From contig NZ_JAUMTZ010000017.1 of the NCBI RefSeq assembly GCF_030530945.1, positions 1-38,242 on the forward strand: a DNA stretch of 38,242 nucleotides. Reading direction: 5' to 3'. The DNA comes from Kocuria sp. GTDB taxonomy: Bacteria; Actinomycetota; Actinomycetes; Actinomycetales; Micrococcaceae. The translations under genes were made by a program, and so were the position numbers. This document shows positions 23,035 to 29,527 of the stretch, piece after piece; the first letter of the stretch is position 1, and every line of letters begins with the position of its first letter. The notes beneath the pieces are model-generated. The model was not told where the DNA came from, made no database searches, and worked only from the letters and a program-made list of their open reading frames with translations.

Positions 23035-23062
23035 AGTCTACGCCCGCCCGGACGGATAGACT
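23035..23062. promoter_or_regulatory. Divergent -10 elements between trpG/pabA and crgA
   Basis: AGTCTA (23035-23040; TAGACT on the minus strand) and TAGACT (23057-23062, plus strand) form an inverted pair 16 nt apart, each correctly oriented as a -10 for the gene it faces. The leftward one lies in GCGCAAGTCTACGCCCG, nearly identical to the block before the polysaccharide operon. The -35 boxes are weak because the two elements overlap each other's upstream region. Confidence 0.5.
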
Positions 23063-23179
23063 GAACGCTGATTTCGCACCGGGGCCGCCCCCGGATCCCG
23101 CCGGCGGGGACCCCGCCGGTCGCGAGCCCACCCGGGCGGCACCGGGTCCGGGTCCACGCAGCAGGAGGATTGATCGGCA

Positions 23180-23899
23180 GTGTCCCAGCCCAAGAAGCGC
23201 TTCGGCAGGTCCCGCGGCACCCAGGACGACACCCAGCAGTTCACCCTCACGGAGCGTGACCGCGAGCTCGCCGCCCTCGCGGCCGAGATCCTGCCGCGCA
23301 ACAGCGCCGCGGCCTCCTTCGAGCGGGCCGCCTCCCGCAAGGCGGGCTCCTCCTCCGTCTCCGCGCGGGACGCCGTCACGGACACCGCACCGGACGACGA
23401 CGCCGCCACCGGCTCCGCGTCCGACCCCGCCGACACTCCGGTCCCGGCCACCACGGAGGGCGGGGCCGGTGGAACGACCCCGCGGAAGGGGCACGGGGCG
23501 AAGAAGACCGGGCGGGCGGCGTCGCCCTCCGCCGCGGGAAAGACCACGGCTGGAGCGGCCACCGCCACCGAGGCCGAGGAGGACACGCCGACCGAGGCCA
23601 CGGACGGCGCCAGCGCCGAGGACCCGAAGGCGCGGAAGAAGCGCGAACGCCAGGCCAAGCGCCGCGAGGCCAAGGCAGCCCGGGCCGAGGCCCGGGAGCG
23701 GCGCTCCACGGACTACCAGCCCACCCCGCTGTGGTACAAGGTCATCATGATCGGGCTGATGATCGTGGGGTTGCTGTGGATCATCAGCTACTACCTGTTC
23801 CAGGGACAAATCCCCATCCCCGGGATCGGCGTGTGGAACCTGATAATCGGGCTGGGCTTCATGTTCGCCGGGCTCATCATGACCACGCGATGGCGCTGA
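23180..23899 (+). CDS. crgA: Cell-division protein CrgA with long disordered N-terminal extension
   Basis: A 239-residue protein whose last 65 residues are a typical CrgA: two membrane helices (about 188-208, IMIGLMIVGLLWIISYYL, and 216-236) joined by QGQIPIPGIGVWN, ending FAGLIMTTRWR. CrgA binds FtsZ, FtsQ, FtsI and PBPs at the septum in Mycobacterium and Streptomyces. CrgA is normally under 100 residues. Here about 170 residues of Ala/Thr/Asp/Lys-rich, probably disordered and partly charged sequence precede it, beginning SQPKKRFGRSRGTQDD and ending in a highly basic Lys/Arg/Glu segment (KARKKRERQAKRREAKAARA). GTG start with GCAGGAGGA 11 nt upstream. The neighbouring kinases could phosphorylate the Thr-rich part (inference). 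Confidence 0.9.
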   Translation: MSQPKKRFGRSRGTQDDTQQFTLTERDRELAALAAEILPRNSAAASFERAASRKAGSSSVSARDAVTDTAPDDDAATGSASDPADTPVPATTEGGAGGTTPRKGHGAKKTGRAASPSAAGKTTAGAATATEAEEDTPTEATDGASAEDPKARKKRERQAKRREAKAARAEARERRSTDYQPTPLWYKVIMIGLMIVGLLWIISYYLFQGQIPIPGIGVWNLIIGLGFMFAGLIMTTRWR

Positions 23900-23940
23900 G
23901 AACGCACCCCCCCGGCCACCCGCGCTACCCAGGAGGCACA

Positions 23941-24165
23941 GTGAGCCACCCGTCCAGCACCCCGCAGGGGGACGACCCCCGGGTCACGGCACCGGGACCC
24001 GTGGCCGACGACGCCGCCGCGGAACCGGAGCGCTCCCCCTCCGACGGGTCCGAGCACCGCCACCGCATCAACCCGGCCCGCATGGAGGTGCGGGTACGGC
24101 GGCTCGCCCTGCTGGGGCTGGTGCTGGTGCCGGTGGTCTACTTCATCCTGCAGTCGCTGCGCTGA
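23941..24165 (+). CDS. Small tail-anchored membrane protein of unknown function
   Basis: A 74-residue protein starting at GTG 23941, with AGGAGG 5 nt upstream, 41 nt past crgA and probably co-transcribed with it. Residues 1-50 are polar, Pro/Asp/Glu-rich and likely disordered; a basic stretch HRINPARMEVRVRRLA precedes one hydrophobic helix (about 54-71, LLGLVLVPVVYFILQSLR) that ends the protein. That predicts a C-tail-anchored protein with its N-terminus in the cytoplasm. I do not recognise the family. Its position in the division locus makes a role near CrgA possible but unproven. Confidence 0.65.
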   Translation: MSHPSSTPQGDDPRVTAPGPVADDAAAEPERSPSDGSEHRHRINPARMEVRVRRLALLGLVLVPVVYFILQSLR

Positions 24166-24291
24166 GCTACCCGACCACCGGATCGAGGTGCCGGGCTCCA
24201 CGGAACCGTCCTGCGCCGGGTCGCCTCCGGTCTGCTCTGACCCGCCCCAACCCATCCTGGACCGGGTGGCAGCGGGCCGGGCGGACGCAGA

Positions 24292-24328
24292 CGACGAAGG
24301 CCCCCGCCTGCGGCGGGGGCCTTCGTCG
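24292..24328. terminator. Bidirectional terminator between the crgA unit and the YceI gene
   Basis: Perfect 16-bp arms CGACGAAGGCCCCCGC (24292-24307) and GCGGGGGCCTTCGTCG (24313-24328) around CTGCG; flanking A and T extend the pairing. The strongest hairpin seen in the window, 15 nt past the YceI stop codon. Confidence 0.9.
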
Positions 24329-24343
24329 TGCGGTGCGCAGGTG

Positions 24344-24898
24344 TCAGTTCTGGGCCTCCGGAGCGGTGAACTCCACGTCCAGGGAGATCTGGACCTTGTC
24401 CGAGACCATGACCCCGCCGGCCTCCAGCGCGGCATTCCAGGTGACGCCGAACTCCTTGCGGGAGATCGAGGTGGTGGCGGAGAAGCCCGCGCGGGTGGTG
24501 CCGAAGGCGTCCACGGCAACACCGTTGAACTCGGCGTCCAGGTCAACCTCCTGGGTGACCCCGCGCAGGGTGAGCTTGCCCGTGACGGTGCCCTCACCGT
24601 CGGAGAGGTTCAGCCCCGTGATCTCGTAGGTCATCTCCGGGTGGTTCTCCACGTCGAAGAAGTCGCCACCGCGCACGTGGTTGTCACGCGCCTCGTTCTT
24701 GGTGTCCACGGAGGCCATGCCGATGCTCACGTGCCCGGTGGAGCGGGAGGCGTCCTCGGCCACGGTGAGCTCGCCGGAGACGTCGCCGAACACGCCGCGC
24801 ACCTTGGAGATGCCCGCGTGGCGCACGGAGAAGCCGACCTCCGTGTGGGCGGGGTCCAGGGTCCAGGTGCCGGTGGTCATTCCGTCGAGAGTGCTCAT
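24344..24898 (-). CDS. YceI-family lipid-binding protein
   Basis: A 184-residue protein of the YceI family, a lipocalin-like beta barrel that binds isoprenoid or amide lipids; many members are stress-induced. Characteristic strands are present: WTLDPAHTEVGFSVRHAGISKVRGVF near the N-terminus, FFDVENHPEMTYEIT and GKLTLRGVTQEV in the middle. There is no signal peptide, so the protein should be cytoplasmic, unlike periplasmic E. coli YceI. ATG start with GAGGAG 6 nt upstream. It is a single gene with a near-consensus promoter (24961-24989) and a hairpin in its leader. Isoprenoid binding would fit a carotenoid producer, but the crt genes are 5 kb away, so that link is speculation. Confidence 0.88.
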   Translation of the reverse strand: MSTLDGMTTGTWTLDPAHTEVGFSVRHAGISKVRGVFGDVSGELTVAEDASRSTGHVSIGMASVDTKNEARDNHVRGGDFFDVENHPEMTYEITGLNLSDGEGTVTGKLTLRGVTQEVDLDAEFNGVAVDAFGTTRAGFSATTSISRKEFGVTWNAALEAGGVMVSDKVQISLDVEFTAPEAQN

Positions 24899-24919
24899 GA
24901 TCTGCTCCTCAGCTGGTGG

Positions 24920-24940
24920 GGGGCCGCGGTGCGCGGCCCC
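24920..24940 (-). promoter_or_regulatory. Hairpin in the 5' leader of the YceI gene
   Basis: GGGGCCGCG and CGCGGCCCC form perfect 9-bp arms around GTG, inside the predicted leader between the promoter and the ribosome binding site, about 20 nt before the start codon. It may stabilise the mRNA or control its translation. Confidence 0.45.
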
Positions 24941-24960
24941 ATGTGCTTGCTTCGGAAACT

Positions 24961-24989
24961 AATATAGGACCGGCTCACATCATCGTCAA
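24961..24989 (-). promoter_or_regulatory. Near-consensus promoter for the YceI gene
   Basis: On the minus strand: TTGACG (24984-24989), a 17-nt spacer and TATATT (24961-24966). The best match to the sigma-70 consensus in the window; the start site would be near 24953, giving a leader of about 55 nt. Confidence 0.8.
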
Positions 24990-25033
24990 GCTTTCCCCGG
25001 AAAGTTTCTCGGACTGTCATCCGGATGGTGCCT

Positions 25034-25087
25034 GGCGGTCCAGGTCAGCCGCGGCCGGACAGCCGAACTCCGGTTCAGTGGACCGCC
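25034..25087 (-). terminator. Long inverted repeat downstream of the first flavin reductase gene
   Basis: GGCGGTCCA (25034-25042) and TGGACCGCC (25079-25087) are perfect 9-bp arms; inside lies GAAC-TCCG-GTTC. It begins 49 nt past the leftward gene's stop and just before the YceI promoter, so termination is the simplest reading. Confidence 0.45.
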
Positions 25088-25135
25088 TGCAGCTGAGGCG
25101 AGCCGCCCTCTGGACGGACGGGCCGGCGTGCTCCG

Positions 25136-25798
25136 TCAGAGCGGCAGGTCCAGCACCGAGTTGTGGCTGAGGCCGTGGAACTGGCGCTGGTGGTAGACCA
25201 GCGGACTCCCCGAGCCCTCCTCCCCGAGGACCTGGATCACCGCGGCGTTGAACACCAGTGCCGGCCCGGCCTTGATGCGGGCCAGCGGCACAGCCCGGAG
25301 CACGCGCCGGACCCCCAGCAGCCGCGGCTCGCCCGTGGGGAGGGTCTCCCACTCCATGTCCGCACCGAAGCGGGGCGCACCCGAGACGGCGAAGGAGCGC
25401 GCCAGGGACACGTTGTCCGAGTCCAGGAAGTGCACCACGAACGAGTTCGCGGCGGCCACCACGGCCGCCGAGCCCCGCTTGGCCTGCAGTGAGAACCCCA
25501 GGATGGGCGGATCCGCAGAGATGGAGGAGACGGAGGAGGCGGTGAGACCCACCGGTCCCTCCGGCCCGGCCACCGTGATGATGGCGATCCCCGCGGGGTG
25601 CTGGCCGAACGCGGACTTGAACCCGTCCGTGAGGTGGGGGTCGCTCTGCAGGGCCTCGGTGGGGGCCACCAGGTCCACGGCCTGCGCGGCGACCCGCTCC
25701 GCCTCTCCGCCGGAGGCGGGAACGGAGCCCATCACGGGGTCCTGTCCCGCGGTGACGGTCTCCTGGGGGGTCTGGCAACTGGCACGGTCCGGCATCAT
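25136..25798 (-). CDS. Flavin-reductase-domain protein
   Basis: A 220-residue cytoplasmic protein with the FMN-binding split-barrel flavin reductase domain (about 55-220). Typical features are FGQHPAGIAIITVAGPEGPVGLTASSV, then S-S-I-S-A-DPPILGFSL and NSFVVHFLD; the C-terminal VYHQRQFHGLS matches the family's last strand. Such proteins supply reduced FMN/FAD to monooxygenases or act as small oxidoreductases. The first 50 residues are not conserved. Start 25798 (ATGATG) is chosen because GGGAGAGG lies 6 nt upstream; the frame is open farther. It has no linked monooxygenase beyond the luciferase-like gene 1.8 kb away, so the partner is unknown. Confidence 0.82.
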   Translation of the reverse strand: MMPDRASCQTPQETVTAGQDPVMGSVPASGGEAERVAAQAVDLVAPTEALQSDPHLTDGFKSAFGQHPAGIAIITVAGPEGPVGLTASSVSSISADPPILGFSLQAKRGSAAVVAAANSFVVHFLDSDNVSLARSFAVSGAPRFGADMEWETLPTGEPRLLGVRRVLRAVPLARIKAGPALVFNAAVIQVLGEEGSGSPLVYHQRQFHGLSHNSVLDLPL

Positions 25799-25895
25799 CT
25801 GGTCCTCTCCCACGGCTGTGGCCGGGGCATGCAGCCCGGCCTTCTCTCCCACTCACGATCCTGCCAGGGATCACCCGTGGCGCCCACGGCCCACG

Positions 25896-25916
25896 GGTCC
25901 ACACTCTGGTCCACAC
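25896..25916. repeat. Direct repeat GGTCCACAC, 12-nt period
   Basis: Two exact copies of GGTCCACAC (25896-25904 and 25908-25916) are separated by TCT, in the 269-nt spacer between the two flavin reductase genes. It could be a tandem activator site for the left gene or chance; no promoter was recognised nearby. Confidence 0.3.
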
Positions 25917-25973
25917 GGTGGCAGCCGTCGCCATCCTGGGGGACGGATTCACACATGCAACTGCACCGATGAG

Positions 25974-26007
25974 CCCACAGGTGGCGTGACAACGGGGCAA
26001 CTGTGGG
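25974..26007. promoter_or_regulatory. Inverted repeat CCCACAG/CTGTGGG between the flavin reductase genes
   Basis: Perfect 7-bp arms (25974-25980 and 26001-26007) with a 20-nt spacer, 61 nt past the stop of the right-hand gene. It could be a hairpin ending that transcript or an operator for the next gene. Confidence 0.35.
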
Positions 26008-26067
26008 ACGGACCGGGGGCTGAGTCCGCCGGGCCCGGCCGGGGATGCGGGGCGGAAGTGCCCCATG

Positions 26068-26595
26068 TCATCCGATGCTCTTGTACTCCTTCGCGTAGTG
26101 GATGAGCGGCTGCTCCGTGGTGGCCACCCCCTCCCCCCTGCCCATGGCGGTGACCCGGCCCACCACCACCAGGTGCGTGGCGGCCGTGTGGGTGGACACG
26201 GTGTCCAGCTCGAACCAGCTGAGGCAGCCGTCGACCACCGGCGTGCCGGTGCGCTCCGTGCGGTGGAAGGCCACCGTGTCCAGCAGCCCGTCCACGGGAT
26301 TGCCCGGGCTCGCGAGCCAGTTGGCCACGGAGCGCTGCCCGGCGGCGAGCAGGGACAGGGTCCACGCACCGGAGCTCTCCACGGCCTCGCACATGCGCCC
26401 CATGTCGTACAGGCACACCAGCATGGTGGGAGGGTCGTAGGACACGTCCGCGAACGCCGTGACCGTGATGGCGTGGTCCTTGCCCCGGTGGCGCGAGCAC
26501 ACCACCCCCACCCCCACCGCGTGCTCGGCGGCGAGCGCACGGTAGCGCTCCGTCTGCGCCTCGGTGGGCTGCTCGTCCAGGGGCTCGATCTCCAT
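26068..26595 (-). CDS. Flavin-reductase-like FMN-binding protein
   Basis: A 175-residue protein with the split-barrel flavin reductase fold: AVGVGVVCSRHRGKDHAITVTAFADVSYDPPTML near the N-terminus, SLLAAGQRSVANWLASPG in the middle and HLVVVGRVTAMGRGEG, then PLIHYAKEYKSIG at the end. It probably binds FMN and reduces flavin or a small substrate with NAD(P)H. Only distantly similar to the neighbouring flavin reductase, so not a recent duplication. ATG at 26595; no strong ribosome binding site is visible, and the region upstream is GC-rich with no clear promoter. Physiological role unknown. Confidence 0.78.
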   Translation of the reverse strand: MEIEPLDEQPTEAQTERYRALAAEHAVGVGVVCSRHRGKDHAITVTAFADVSYDPPTMLVCLYDMGRMCEAVESSGAWTLSLLAAGQRSVANWLASPGNPVDGLLDTVAFHRTERTGTPVVDGCLSWFELDTVSTHTAATHLVVVGRVTAMGRGEGVATTEQPLIHYAKEYKSIG

Positions 26596-26721
26596 GGCCC
26601 CAGTCTGTCACCGGGTCCGCGCGGTCACCGCCCGCGGCGGCGCCACCGGGCCCCGGCGCCAGACCCGTGCGTGCCGCACCATGCGCCGACGGCCGCGCGA
26701 CGTCGTTCCCGGACTCCGCGG

Positions 26722-27444
26722 TCAGCGCGCGCCGGGGCCCCGCCCGCCCGTCATGCGCAGGGTGATGTTCAGCCGGCCGCCGTTCCTCAGGCCCAGCCGG
26801 CGCCCGCCGGTGCCCGGCAGCACCTTCGGCACGCCGTGGAACGCGTATCGCGATGGCCCGCCGAAGACGAAGAGGTCCCCGGAGCGCAGCTCCACGTCCT
26901 GGTACGGGGCAGTGCGCGTCTCGGTGTTGCCCAGCCGGAACACGCACGTGTCCCCCAGCGAGAGGGAGACGATGGGTGCCGCGGAGAACTCGTCCCGATC
27001 CTGGTGCATGCCCATGTGCGCGGCGCCGTCGTAGTAGTTCACCAGGGCGGAGTCGGGGAGGTAGTCGCGCGCCGCGTCGTGGGCGCCGTGGAACCCCGGG
27101 TCCGCGGGCGCCTCGGCGCCCCCCGTGCCGTACGCGTCCGCGACGGCCTGCCGCCCCAGCTGCACGAGCCAGTCCGGCAGCCGCGGCAGCTGAGAGCCGC
27201 CGGAGGCGCCGTAGCGGTAGGCCCCGCCGTGCGCGCCGAGCATCACCGACTGCACGGACATCCGCCCACCACCGGGCATCACCTGGTGCCTCATGGGCGC
27301 GGAACGCACCCAGGCGCGGCACTGGGCGACCAGCTCCCGCTGCCTCCGCGGGTCCAGCCAGTCCGGGACGTGCACGGCTCCCGGGGCCGGAACCGTGCGC
27401 TCCCGCGCCACGGTGAACAGCTCGGGGAGCTCGTAGTCGGCCAT
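26722..27444 (-). CDS. alkB: AlkB-family Fe(II)/2-oxoglutarate dioxygenase
   Basis: A 240-residue enzyme expected to remove alkyl lesions from DNA or RNA bases by oxidative demethylation. The iron ligands are His and Asp in MGMHQDRDEF (about 147-149) and His at about 202 (AFHGVPKVLP); arginines for 2-oxoglutarate are in RLNITLRMT near the C-terminus; NYYDGAAHMGMHQD is the classical AlkB block. The length is near E. coli AlkB (216). The ATG at 27444 lies exactly 6 nt after a -10 (TAGGCT), suggesting a leaderless mRNA. A single gene, divergent from the luciferase-like oxidoreductase gene; no ada homologue is near. Confidence 0.88.
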   Translation of the reverse strand: MADYELPELFTVARERTVPAPGAVHVPDWLDPRRQRELVAQCRAWVRSAPMRHQVMPGGGRMSVQSVMLGAHGGAYRYGASGGSQLPRLPDWLVQLGRQAVADAYGTGGAEAPADPGFHGAHDAARDYLPDSALVNYYDGAAHMGMHQDRDEFSAAPIVSLSLGDTCVFRLGNTETRTAPYQDVELRSGDLFVFGGPSRYAFHGVPKVLPGTGGRRLGLRNGGRLNITLRMTGGRGPGAR

Positions 27445-27450
27445 GCCGTG

Positions 27451-27456
27451 AGCCTA
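27451..27456 (-). promoter_or_regulatory. -10 hexamer TAGGCT placed for a leaderless alkB mRNA
   Basis: On the minus strand TAGGCT is followed by 6 nt and then the alkB ATG; no Shine-Dalgarno sequence is present. Same spacing as for serA and the fructosamine-kinase-like gene. Confidence 0.5.
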
Positions 27457-27559
27457 GGACCGCGCTCCGACACCCGGGGCCCGGCACCCGCACCGCGGAA
27501 TACCAGCCCCGCCGGCCACGTTATTTCCACAGCAAGTTTTCGTCTGGAAAGGCCTTCAC

Positions 27560-28537
27560 ATGGCACTGCCCCTGTCCGTCATCGACTTCGCCACCGTGCG
27601 CGAGAACCAGTCGGTGGGTGAGAGCTTCGCGGACTCCGTGACGCTCGCCCAGCACGCCGAGAAGCTGGGCTACTCCCGCGTCTGGTACGCCGAGCACCAC
27701 AACATGCCCACCATCGCGTCCTCGGCCCCCGCCGTGCTGATTGCGCACGTTGCCGCGCACACCGAGCGCATCCGGCTGGGCTCCGGCGGCGTGATGCTGC
27801 CCAACCACTCCCCCCTCACCGTGGCCGAGCAGTTCGGGACGCTCGCGGAGCTGCACCCCGGACGCATCGACCTGGGGCTGGGCCGCGCCCCCGGCACGGA
27901 CATGCGCACGCTGCGGGCGCTGCGGCGCTCCCCCGAGGCGGCCGAGAACTTCCCGCAGGACGTCCGGGAGCTGCAGGGCTACCTGCGGGACGAGTCGGTG
28001 GTCCCGGGCGTGCGCGCGGTGCCCGGCGCCGGGACGAACGTGCCCCTCACCATCCTGGGATCGTCCCTGTTCGGTGCGCAGCTCGCGGCGGCCTACGGGC
28101 TGCCGTACGCGTTCGCGTCCCACTTCGCTCCGGACGCCCTGGTGGACGCCGTGGCCGCGTACCGCTCCCAGTTCCAGCCCTCCGAGCAGCTCGCCGAGCC
28201 GTACGTGATCGCCGCGGTGAACGTGATCGTCTCCGAGGACCCGCAGGACGCCGCCCACCAGCTCGAGGCCACCCAGCGCGCCCGGGTGCGTGCCATGGTG
28301 GGCCGTGGCCGCGAGTTCACGGACGAGGAGATGGACATGGTCATGGCCTCCCCCGCCGCCTCGCAGGTGCTGCACATGCTGCGCTACATGGGCACCGGCA
28401 CCCCGGAGACCGTGGTGGACTACCTGCACCGCTTCGCGGACCATGCGGACGCGGACGAGCTCATGATCTCCCCGGTGTCCACCCGCCAGCAGGACGTCCT
28501 GCGCTCCATGGAGCTGCTCGCGAACGCCTGGTCCTGA
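27560..28537 (+). CDS. Luciferase-like (LLM class) flavin-dependent oxidoreductase
   Basis: A 325-residue TIM-barrel enzyme of the bacterial luciferase-like family, subgroup related to YhbW/alkanal monooxygenase alpha-like proteins. Signatures: LSVIDFATVRENQSVGESF at the start, WYAEHHNMPTIASSAPAVL, RIRLGSGGVMLPNHSPL and VAEQFGTLAELHPGRIDLGLGRAPG. It uses reduced FMN (or F420 in some relatives) to oxidise an unknown substrate. The two flavin reductases on its left could supply FMNH2, but they lie in separate leftward units. ATG at 27560, with GGAAAGG 8 nt upstream; the spacer to alkB contains an AT-rich patch (GTTATTTCC) that may hold its promoter. Confidence 0.87.
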   Translation: MALPLSVIDFATVRENQSVGESFADSVTLAQHAEKLGYSRVWYAEHHNMPTIASSAPAVLIAHVAAHTERIRLGSGGVMLPNHSPLTVAEQFGTLAELHPGRIDLGLGRAPGTDMRTLRALRRSPEAAENFPQDVRELQGYLRDESVVPGVRAVPGAGTNVPLTILGSSLFGAQLAAAYGLPYAFASHFAPDALVDAVAAYRSQFQPSEQLAEPYVIAAVNVIVSEDPQDAAHQLEATQRARVRAMVGRGREFTDEEMDMVMASPAASQVLHMLRYMGTGTPETVVDYLHRFADHADADELMISPVSTRQQDVLRSMELLANAWS

Positions 28538-28544
28538 GTCTGCG

Positions 28545-28560
28545 CACCCGTTCCCGGGTG
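28545..28560. terminator. Small hairpin between the convergent oxidoreductase and hydrolase genes
   Basis: CACCCG-TTCC-CGGGTG, a 6-bp stem with a tetraloop, 7 nt past the oxidoreductase stop. No T run; a modest terminator candidate in the 103-nt spacer between convergent genes. Confidence 0.4.
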
Positions 28561-28640
28561 GGCCCGCACGGCTCCGACGACGCCCGCCCCTGACCTGGGC
28601 CCGCACCACGGGGTGCACCCGCCCACGACCTGGGGCGCGC

Positions 28641-29456
28641 TCAGGCGAGCCCGTCCAGGAAGCCGAGCAGGGCGGCGTCGTACGCGGCGGGGTTCTCCAG
28701 GTTGGGCGTGTGCCCGCTCTCCGGGACCACGGCGAGCTCGCCGCGCGGCAGCAGCTCGGCCATCGTCCGCGCCGCCCCGCCGTCGAATGCGTCGTCCGAG
28801 CCCACCACCACGAGCGCGGGCCCGTCCCACCCGCGCAGGGTCTCCGTGAAGTCCGCGCGCTCGGCGCGCCCACGCATCGCGGCGGTCGCACCCGTCAGCG
28901 GGGCAGAGCGGATCATCTCCGCCACGGCGCGGGCGACCTCCGGCAGCCGCTCCACGTTCTGCTCGCGGATCATCACGGGCAGCACGGAGCTCGCGTACGC
29001 GGCCATGCCGTCGCGCACCATGCGGTCCGCGGTGACGTGACGGCGACGCCGCCCGGCCGCGTCCTCCGCGTGCGGCACCGTGTCGCTGACCACCAGCGCC
29101 CGCACCCGCTCGGGGTGGGACGCGAGCAGCTGCATGGCGATCTGGCCGCCCATCGAGAAGCCCAGCAGCACCACGGTCTCCAGCCCGAGGGCGTCCAGCA
29201 GTGCCGCGAGGTCCGCGGCGAACTCCTCGGTGTAGACGATGCCCTCGGTGACCTCCGAGTCCCCGAAGCCGCGCAGGTCCGGGGCGAGCGCACGCCACCC
29301 GCCCGCCACGAGGGTGCGCACCTGGGCGTCCCACAGGGAGCGGTCGTAGGCGTGACCATGCACCAGCAGGACCGGAGGGCCCTGGCCCTCGTCCGTGAAG
29401 CTCAGCTCGGTGCCGCGCACGCGGACGGTGTGGGCGGGGAACGCTGATTGGCTCAT
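28641..29456 (-). CDS. Alpha/beta-hydrolase
   Basis: A 271-residue alpha/beta-fold hydrolase. HG in LLVHGHAYDRSLW forms the oxyanion-hole loop, the nucleophile is Ser101 in GFSMGGQ, Asp221/222 in VVGSDDAF is the acid and His249 in ESGHTPNLEN the base, so the triad is complete. A cap region lies at about 130-200. It resembles 3-oxoadipate enol-lactonase/esterase-type members, but the substrate cannot be told, and no aromatic degradation genes are nearby. ATG at 29456; the frame continues upstream without family similarity. No clear ribosome binding site. It lies 71 nt upstream of the crtI end and is not part of the crt operon. Confidence 0.82.
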   Translation of the reverse strand: MSQSAFPAHTVRVRGTELSFTDEGQGPPVLLVHGHAYDRSLWDAQVRTLVAGGWRALAPDLRGFGDSEVTEGIVYTEEFAADLAALLDALGLETVVLLGFSMGGQIAMQLLASHPERVRALVVSDTVPHAEDAAGRRRRHVTADRMVRDGMAAYASSVLPVMIREQNVERLPEVARAVAEMIRSAPLTGATAAMRGRAERADFTETLRGWDGPALVVVGSDDAFDGGAARTMAELLPRGELAVVPESGHTPNLENPAAYDAALLGFLDGLA

Positions 29457-29527
29457 GCGGCCATGATGGCAGGACCGGCCCCGTCGGTCATGCGGGTGCG
29501 GCGGGCAGCGGCCCGGGCCCGGACCGT

